Source: Litorimonas taeanensis (GTDB lineage: Bacteria > Pseudomonadota > Alphaproteobacteria > Caulobacterales > Maricaulaceae). From it: a DNA stretch of 64,000 bases. The stretch is from positions 992,001 to 1,056,000 of the forward strand of contig NZ_RBII01000001.1 in the NCBI RefSeq assembly GCF_003634015.1, given 5' to 3'. A model generated the notes under the pieces. It searched no databases. It was not told the origin of the DNA and saw nothing but the letters and a program-made list of their open reading frames with translations. Shown here one piece after another: positions 58,701-64,000 of the stretch (positions are counted from its first letter, which is position 1; each line of letters begins with the position of its first letter). Both the position numbers and the translations under genes were made by a program.

Positions 58701-60289
58701 AAATTCTGGCGAAAATAATGCGATAATGGCCGATAAATATCTGACAACACAGCCAGTGGTGTATCATCTCCCATAGAGCCAATAGACTCTTTCCCTGTCT
58801 CGCCCATAGGTGAAAGGATCAGCTCTTGGTCTTCTAATGTCTGACCACAGGACATTTGACGACGGACAAGCCCTTCACCTGATAGGCTTGGCGCAGGCTC
58901 GGGACCTGCCAATGTGTCATCCAAATTAACAACTTTCTTTAACCATTTTTTATAAGGCCGCTTCTCTGCCAGCTCATTCATAATCTCAGTAGAGGTGTAA
59001 AATTTACCTTCCTCTAAATCGACAGCAATCATACGGCCCGGGCGAAGCGCCCCTTTCTTAATGATGTCACGCTCATCTAAAGGACACATCCCCGCTTCTG
59101 AACCCACAGCCAGAATGCCGCTCGACGTGATTGAATATCGCAATGGGCGCAAACCATTTCGGTCAAGCCCAGCCATCACCCAACGTCCATCATATGCCGC
59201 CAATGCCGCTGGCCCATCCCAGGGTTCCATCACAGCATTGCAATATTCGTAGAGCGCACGCCAGCTCTCAGGCATTAAATCGCCACGCTTAGAATAGGCT
59301 TCAGGAACAAGTAGTGTTTTAGCCATCGGAGCTGATCGCCCTGCACGCACAAGCAGCTCGAAAACAGCGTCAAGAGCGGCCGAGTCAGAACTGCCTTTTT
59401 GGATGATAGGTTTCACATCCGCGGCGCGTTCCGCAAAGACGCTATTGGCCATTTTTATTTCATGGCTTTTCATTAAATTTCGGTTGGCTTTTAACGTATT
59501 AATTTCGCCATTATGCGCCAACATTCGAAAAGGCTGGGCTAGCCACCATTGTGGGAAAGTATTTGTTGAATAACGCTGATGATAAATAGCCGCGCGAGAA
59601 ATAAAGCGCTCGTCTTTTAAATCCGTATAAAAATTATCAATGTCCTGAGCCAGGAACATGCCCTTATAGATCAAGGTTTGAACCGAAAGAGAGCATACAT
59701 AAAAACTTGGAATGGCTTCATCTATGACGCGCTTTTCAATTCGGCGACGAACGATATAAAGCTCACGCTCCAATGCATTGCCTTTGCGTCCCTTGGGGTC
59801 TCGGAACAACACCTGCTCAATCGCAGGACGAGTCGCCTTTGCCTTTTCTCCAATTATGTCAATATTTATAGGAACTTGCCGCCATCCGTAAATGTAAAAA
59901 CCTTCTTTCAAAAGTTCAGATTCAACAATAGTACGGGCGGCCTCTTGCGCATTAAAATCCGTACGGGGCAAGAAAATCATACCAACAGCGATTTTGGCAG
60001 AACTAGCCTTATGCCCTGTTTCTTCAACTTGAGCGCGGAAAAATTCTTGCGGGATATCAAGGCGAATACCTGCCCCATCACCAGTTTTTCCATCGGCATC
60101 AACAGCACCGCGATGCCAGACATTCTTCAGAGCCTGTATCGACTTTTCAACAACATCTCGCCGCGGCGTTCCGTCAATTGACGCCACCAGACCAACGCCA
60201 CAATTGGCACGTTCATGTTCAGGGTCATAGGCATTTGCTGCAATTAACGCGTCGCGTTTTGTTTCGTAATCTGTAAGCCAATCAGTCAT
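55772..60289 (-). CDS. gltB: Glutamate synthase (NADPH) large subunit
   Basis: Converts 2-oxoglutarate and glutamine to two glutamates, with electrons from GltD. 1505 residues. A 29-residue propeptide precedes the catalytic Cys30 ([10 protein letters not shown]) of the Ntn amidotransferase domain (to about 430). The central domain follows, then the FMN-binding synthase domain ([44 protein letters not shown]), then the 3Fe-4S Cys group in [17 protein letters not shown], and the GXGXG beta-helix domain (about 1230-1440). It starts 2 bp after the GFA gene. Confidence 0.97.
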   Translation of the reverse strand: [1505 protein letters not shown]

Positions 60290-60291
60290 CT

Positions 60292-60720
60292 TTATACATC
60301 CTGCAAAGAGGCGAAAAATTCTTCACCAGTTAAGCGAGTGTGTTGTCCCGCCAAGGCATAATAATCAGGTTTGCTATCAATGAAGATTTCTCGAGAAATC
60401 TTCTGGCCGCGCGGCAAATTCAAAGAGCCAGCTGTGATAGCCCAAAAACCAGGGTTTTCATTCAATCGATAGAACAAGCTGGTTCCGCAGGTTTTACAAA
60501 ACCCGCGCTTCGCCCATTCTGAGCTCGCATACCATGCCAATCCATCTTCTTTGGTGATGGTGACACCACCTTCTAAAAAATCGACGCCTATAAAAGGGCC
60601 GCCCACCCACGTTTGACAGGTCTCGCAATGACACACATCGATTTGCTGAGGCGTAGGAGTTGTAAACTCAACCTGCCCACACAGGCACTTCCCTTTCAAG
60701 GCTGTTATAGCTTCCGTCAC
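60292..60720 (-). CDS. GFA/CENP-V-domain zinc protein
   Basis: 142 residues from a GTG start at 60720 (GGAG upstream); the longer open frame to 60882 would overlap gltD deeply and is rejected. Zinc ligands of the glutathione-dependent formaldehyde-activating fold are visible: Cys12 and Cys14 (KCLCGQVEF), Cys30/32/35 (CHCETC), Cys75 and Cys78 (FCKTCGTSLFY). The family includes S-(hydroxymethyl)glutathione synthase-like proteins, but most members have no proven activity. It sits between gltD (4 bp) and gltB (2 bp), so it is surely cotranscribed with them. Its role there is unknown. Confidence 0.88.
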   Translation of the reverse strand: MTEAITALKGKCLCGQVEFTTPTPQQIDVCHCETCQTWVGGPFIGVDFLEGGVTITKEDGLAWYASSEWAKRGFCKTCGTSLFYRLNENPGFWAITAGSLNLPRGQKISREIFIDSKPDYYALAGQHTRLTGEEFFASLQDV

Positions 60721-60724
60721 AGCT

Positions 60725-62158
60725 CTACTCCGCGGCAACTTTTGCCTCAGCCTTTTCAAGCGTCCGCAAATAACTGTGCATATGCGCGGCCGCATCGCGG
60801 CCTTCTCTGATTGCCCAAACGACGAGAGACGCGCCGCGTACAATATCACCTGCCGCATAAACACCCGGCAGATTAGTTTCAAATGTAACAGGGTTCACGC
60901 GTAGAGTTCCCCATCGCGTAACAGTCAACTCTTCGCTAAGGACATTCATATCTTCGGGTGAAAAGCCAAGAGCCTTAATGACTAGATCGGCCTTCACGTC
61001 AAATTCAGCCCCTTCCAGAACAACAGGGCTTTGACGACCAGACGCATCCTTTGGGCCCAGACGCATACGGTCAGCCTTTACAGTCGTTACTTTACCGCTA
61101 TCGCCTTCTAATGTTCTTGGGGCGGCTAGCCATTCAAACGTGACACCCTCTTCTTGTGCATTGGCTGTTTCACGCCGAGAACCCGGCATATTCGCATGGT
61201 CTCGCCGATAGAGGCAGGTAACAGATTCTGCGCCCTGACGTATGGCTGTTCGTACACAATCCATTGCCGTATCACCGCCGCCGACAACGACCACATTTTT
61301 ACCTTCAGCCGTTTCTGCAGAGAGAGTATCCCCAAGACCGCGTTTATTGGATTCAATCAAAAATGGGAGCGCTGGCCTTACCCCATCTGAATCGCTGCCG
61401 TCACAATCTAAATCGCGCGCTTTGTAAACGCCCGCCGCGATTAACACCGCTTGATGCTTTTCACGCAATTTATCGAATGTTATGTCCACACCGACATCGC
61501 AATTCAGCACAAATTCTATACCGCTATCTTCAAGGCGCTTTGTACGGCGTTGAACGATAGACTTTTCAAGCTTGAAGTTCGGGATACCATAAATCAACAA
61601 ACCTCCCGCGCGGTCATGACGGTCATAAACTGTGACTTGCCACCCCTGTTCACGAAGCTGCTCTGCTGCTGCAAGACCTGCAGGACCCGCCCCAATGATA
61701 CCGACACTTCCGGCACGTTCACGGCGCGGTTTAATCGGTTCAATCCAGTTTTCTTCCCATGCTGTATCAGTCAAGTAACGCTCTACTGATCCAATCGTCA
61801 CCGTACCGTGCCCCGATTGCTCAATCACGCAAGAACCTTCACAAAGACGGTCTTGGGGACATATACGGCCACAAATCTCAGGCATATTATTGGTTGCGCT
61901 TGAGACCTCCCACGCTTCCTTAACACGCCCTTCCGCCGTAAGTTTCAACCAATCTGGGATATTATTGTCGAGAGGACAGTGATTTTGACAAAACGGCACG
62001 CCGCATTGCGAACACCGCGAAGCCTGCTCTTCAGCTTTGGCTTCAACATAATCCCCGTAAATTTCTAAAAAATCCTCACGCCGCGCCTCAGCCTCACGCT
62101 TTGCAGGCATTTCGCGCTCTTTTTGGACGAATTGTAACATTTTATTTTTGTTAGCCAT
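60725..62158 (-). CDS. gltD: Glutamate synthase (NADPH) small subunit
   Basis: FAD protein that takes electrons from NADPH to GltB through 4Fe-4S clusters. From the ATG at 62158 (GAGAGAG upstream) it has 477 residues. N-terminal cluster Cys49/52/57/61 (CSQCGVPFCQNHC) and a second group in CGRICPQDRLCEGSC; FAD loop GIIGAGPAGLAAAEQLREQG; NADPH loop VVVVGGGDTAMDCVRTA; C-terminal GVYAAGDIVRGASLVVWAIREGRDAA. An in-frame extension to 62230 lacks support. Confidence 0.96.
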   Translation of the reverse strand: MANKNKMLQFVQKEREMPAKREAEARREDFLEIYGDYVEAKAEEQASRCSQCGVPFCQNHCPLDNNIPDWLKLTAEGRVKEAWEVSSATNNMPEICGRICPQDRLCEGSCVIEQSGHGTVTIGSVERYLTDTAWEENWIEPIKPRRERAGSVGIIGAGPAGLAAAEQLREQGWQVTVYDRHDRAGGLLIYGIPNFKLEKSIVQRRTKRLEDSGIEFVLNCDVGVDITFDKLREKHQAVLIAAGVYKARDLDCDGSDSDGVRPALPFLIESNKRGLGDTLSAETAEGKNVVVVGGGDTAMDCVRTAIRQGAESVTCLYRRDHANMPGSRRETANAQEEGVTFEWLAAPRTLEGDSGKVTTVKADRMRLGPKDASGRQSPVVLEGAEFDVKADLVIKALGFSPEDMNVLSEELTVTRWGTLRVNPVTFETNLPGVYAAGDIVRGASLVVWAIREGRDAAAHMHSYLRTLEKAEAKVAAE

Positions 62159-62542
62159 GGGTCGCTCTCTCGATAGTCTCGCCCACTTAGAACAAAAATA
62201 TGTCACTTGCAAGATGCGACAATTTGTCAATTTCTGATATAAAACAAAACTTTCAATGTTGGTAAGTTACTGTTTTAACAGCACAATTGTTACTCGTCTT
62301 TTAAACATCCATTTGGGGATGAAATAATAAATTTAGATCACAAACAATAAATCCACCTAGAAACCTGTCATTCTTACCGCCCATTCCAATTGGGGAGAGA
62401 CTCACATAAACAGTCCAAAACATCACAACCATATCGGCCAACTTATGGCGGCCGACCCATTTTCATTGCGGTTTTGACTACGCTGCTTTATCGCCATGAT
62501 AACGCCTCACAAGAAGCAACGACCAAAGGGTAAATTACGATT
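62159..62542. promoter_or_regulatory. Divergent gltD/uppP intergenic region with candidate uppP promoter
   Basis: 384 bp without a gene. A candidate uppP promoter is TTGACT (62474-62479), 18 bases, GATAAC (62498-62503), 39 bp before the uppP ATG. On the minus strand TTGACA followed by an AT-rich stretch occurs near 62200-62230 and may serve gltD, but the -10 is unclear. CTGTT-TT-AACAG is a short inverted repeat near 62270. No NtrC or CRP site could be defended. Confidence 0.35.
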
Positions 62543-63358
62543 ATGTCTTGGCTCCACCTCACCCTTTTAGCGCTCATTCAAGGACTCACTGAATTTCTAC
62601 CTGTTTCTAGTTCTGCGCATTTAATCCTGCCCGCCAAAATTTTCGGATGGCAAGATCAAGGCCCTCTTATCGACGTTATGGCGCATTTTGGTTCACTCTT
62701 TGCAGTCATTGCTTATTTCCGCAAAGATGTCGGGGCAATTTTCATTGGTTTATTGGATTTGATAAAAGGCAAGCTGAACGTAAACTCTACCCTTGCGCTC
62801 AACTTAATCATCGCGACGCCGCCCGCCTTGTTACTAGGGGCTGCTTTGCGCTTTAGCGGATGGGATGAGCTCATTCGATCTCCCTTTATCATCGCCTGTA
62901 CAACGATTGTGTTTGGTATTCTGCTATGGCTCTCTGACATTTGGGGCAAACAAACTCGCACAACTGAAGACCTGACATGGAGAGGCGCGTTTGGCCTTGG
63001 CCTTGCTCAAGCTATTGCCCTTATCCCCGGCACATCGCGTTCTGGAATCACCATGACGGCTGCACGCTCAATGGGATTCACACGAACCGAGGCCGCAAGG
63101 TTCTCGATGTTGATGAGCCTACCTATCATTGGCGTAGGCGGCCTATTTGCCCTTTATAGCCTGAGCAGCGCAGAACCTGCAGAACTAGCGGGCGCAAGTC
63201 TTGCAGATGGATTGTGGGTGGCCTTTCTTTCTTTTATTGCTGCTTTTGCTTGCATCTCAGTCTTTATGAAGTGGATTAGCCGCATCGGCATGTTACCTTT
63301 TATGCTTTACAGACTTGCCCTAGGGGGCGCTTTATTGGCATGGATTATGCTTACCTAA
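62543..63358 (+). CDS. uppP: Undecaprenyl-diphosphatase
   Basis: Integral-membrane phosphatase that recycles undecaprenyl diphosphate for peptidoglycan synthesis; also called BacA because excess gives bacitracin resistance. 271 residues with about eight membrane segments. The two active-site signatures are intact: QGLTEFLPVSSSAHLILP at about 14-31 and PGTSRSGITMTAARSMGFTRTEAARFSMLMSLP at about 161-193. It complements UppS from 21.4 kb in the same carrier pathway. Confidence 0.96.
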   Translation: MSWLHLTLLALIQGLTEFLPVSSSAHLILPAKIFGWQDQGPLIDVMAHFGSLFAVIAYFRKDVGAIFIGLLDLIKGKLNVNSTLALNLIIATPPALLLGAALRFSGWDELIRSPFIIACTTIVFGILLWLSDIWGKQTRTTEDLTWRGAFGLGLAQAIALIPGTSRSGITMTAARSMGFTRTEAARFSMLMSLPIIGVGGLFALYSLSSAEPAELAGASLADGLWVAFLSFIAAFACISVFMKWISRIGMLPFMLYRLALGGALLAWIMLT

Positions 63359-63433
63359 CCAAAATAAGAGTAAGCGGGGCAGCATGAGACTAAGTTCATC
63401 AAGAGTATCAGTTATAATTGGCGTTAAAACGCT

Positions 63434-64000
63434 TTGAAACATACTCGACACTTCCTCTTAGGGGCAATTCTGTACTTTTCTGTGCCAAGCTTGTCTTTGG
63501 CTCCTGTTGCTGCGGCACAAAATACCAAGACTAGTGAACAGACTGCTTCGCCTAGAGTTGATAAAATTCAAATTGATAAGCGCGCTAAAGACCTTATGCG
63601 CAGCCTTAAAATGACGGGACTTGCAATCTCTATTGTCGAAGACGGAAAAATATCTTTCGCCCAAGGCTATGGTGAAACTGTCAAAGGCTCCGGACAAAAA
63701 GTAACAGAAGACACAGTTTTCCGCTGGGCCTCTGTATCAAAAGGTATGGCCGCACACATATTAGTCTCTATGGCTGCCGACGATAAAATTTCACTCGACG
63801 CGCCAGTTGAAGATTTTGCGGCCTCTTTAACCTTGCCCCCCGATGACGTCGAAGTGTCGGTTTCACACCTGCTCGCCCATCAGGTAGGCATCGTCAGAAA
63901 TGCGTATGACGGACATATAGAAGACGGGCGAAGCGCAAAAGAAACACGGAAAAAACTTGGCGATTTAAAATATAGCTGCGCCCCAGCAACCTGTCATACT
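63434..64000 (+). CDS. Exported beta-lactamase-fold serine hydrolase (3' end outside window)
   Basis: The frame runs off the window in phase; 189 residues are visible. Starting at TTG 63434 gives a signal peptide, hydrophobic at about 8-25 and ending LAPVAAAQ. A poor Shine-Dalgarno leaves the start uncertain; a GTG at 63482 would lose the signal. The catalytic SxxK is SVSK (Ser100, Lys103) within FRWASVSKGMAAHI, after AISIVEDGKISFAQGYGE, and is followed by VSHLLAHQVGI. This fits the class C beta-lactamase/esterase/D-aminopeptidase family (PF00144), which has varied substrates. The Tyr and C-terminal KTG-like motifs would be beyond the window. Confidence 0.82.
   Translation, partial: MKHTRHFLLGAILYFSVPSLSLAPVAAAQNTKTSEQTASPRVDKIQIDKRAKDLMRSLKMTGLAISIVEDGKISFAQGYGETVKGSGQKVTEDTVFRWASVSKGMAAHILVSMAADDKISLDAPVEDFAASLTLPPDDVEVSVSHLLAHQVGIVRNAYDGHIEDGRSAKETRKKLGDLKYSCAPATCHT

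Noticed and set aside
59678-60181. 167-codon open frame antisense to gltB
   Set aside because: Lies wholly within the certain gltB coding region; composition atypical for a protein and no start signal.
60721-60882. N-terminal extension of the GFA gene into gltD
   Set aside because: A GTG at 60720 with GGAG upstream gives the expected family start; the extension has no GFA character.
1-64000. tRNA, rRNA, CRISPR, IS or prophage elements
   Set aside because: No repeat-spacer arrays, transposase or integrase frames, or tRNA cloverleaf were seen on either strand.

Overview
The window is a gene-dense piece of an alphaproteobacterial chromosome of moderate GC (high 40s percent by eye). Several things point to the Caulobacterales/Hyphomonadales side: the order rpsB-tsf-pyrH-frr-uppS-cdsA-dxr-rseP-bamA-ompH-lpxD-fabZ-lpxA-lpxI-lpxB, a 14-gene nuo operon with separate nuoC and nuoD and an extended NuoE, a short ProS, LpxI in place of LpxH, and LexA boxes of the alphaproteobacterial GAAC-N7-GAAC type. 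No rRNA, tRNA, IS element, prophage or CRISPR array was seen. It reads as core genome, with a few small accessory or poorly described pieces.

Layout. 1-5.8 kb (+): the C-terminal part of a PpiD/SurA-type foldase, then trpE-trpG-trpD-trpC and lexA, which has its own SOS box. 5.8-7.9 kb (-): comEC, convergent with lexA and divergent from gltX. 7.9-10.7 kb (+): gltX and gltA. 10.7-25.5 kb (-): one long run from ribosomal protein S2 and EF-Ts through UMP kinase, ribosome recycling, isoprenoid and phospholipid synthesis, outer-membrane assembly and lipid A synthesis. The three junctions among rpsB, tsf, pyrH and frr each carry an inverted repeat. A strong terminator abuts the pyrH start codon, and rpsB has a structured leader.

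25.7-38.0 kb (-): a stand-alone MprF-type lysyltransferase domain, dnaE, and an unlisted 31-codon membrane microprotein gene directly upstream of dnaE under a promoter overlapped by a perfect SOS box. Then come lolD and a lolC/E-type gene, proS, a DUF1467 protein, methylmalonyl-CoA epimerase, RNase J, coaX and birA. 38.0-53.0 kb (-): nuoA to nuoN (complex I). 53.0-53.55 kb is the largest gene-free gap. 53.55-55.7 kb (+): a two-gene unit of a TPR/membrane protein and a single-ring AAA+ ATPase of the Vps4/katanin/spastin type. 55.8-62.2 kb (-): gltD, a GFA-fold protein and gltB. 62.5-64 kb (+): uppP and the start of an exported beta-lactamase-fold serine hydrolase.

The most exciting item is the microprotein at 30294-30389. 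Its size, single membrane segment, SOS promoter and place next to dnaE resemble SidA, the SOS-induced division inhibitor of Caulobacter, which ordinary gene callers miss. Next are the TPR/AAA+ pair and the RNA-level structures of the rpsB-tsf-pyrH-frr operon.
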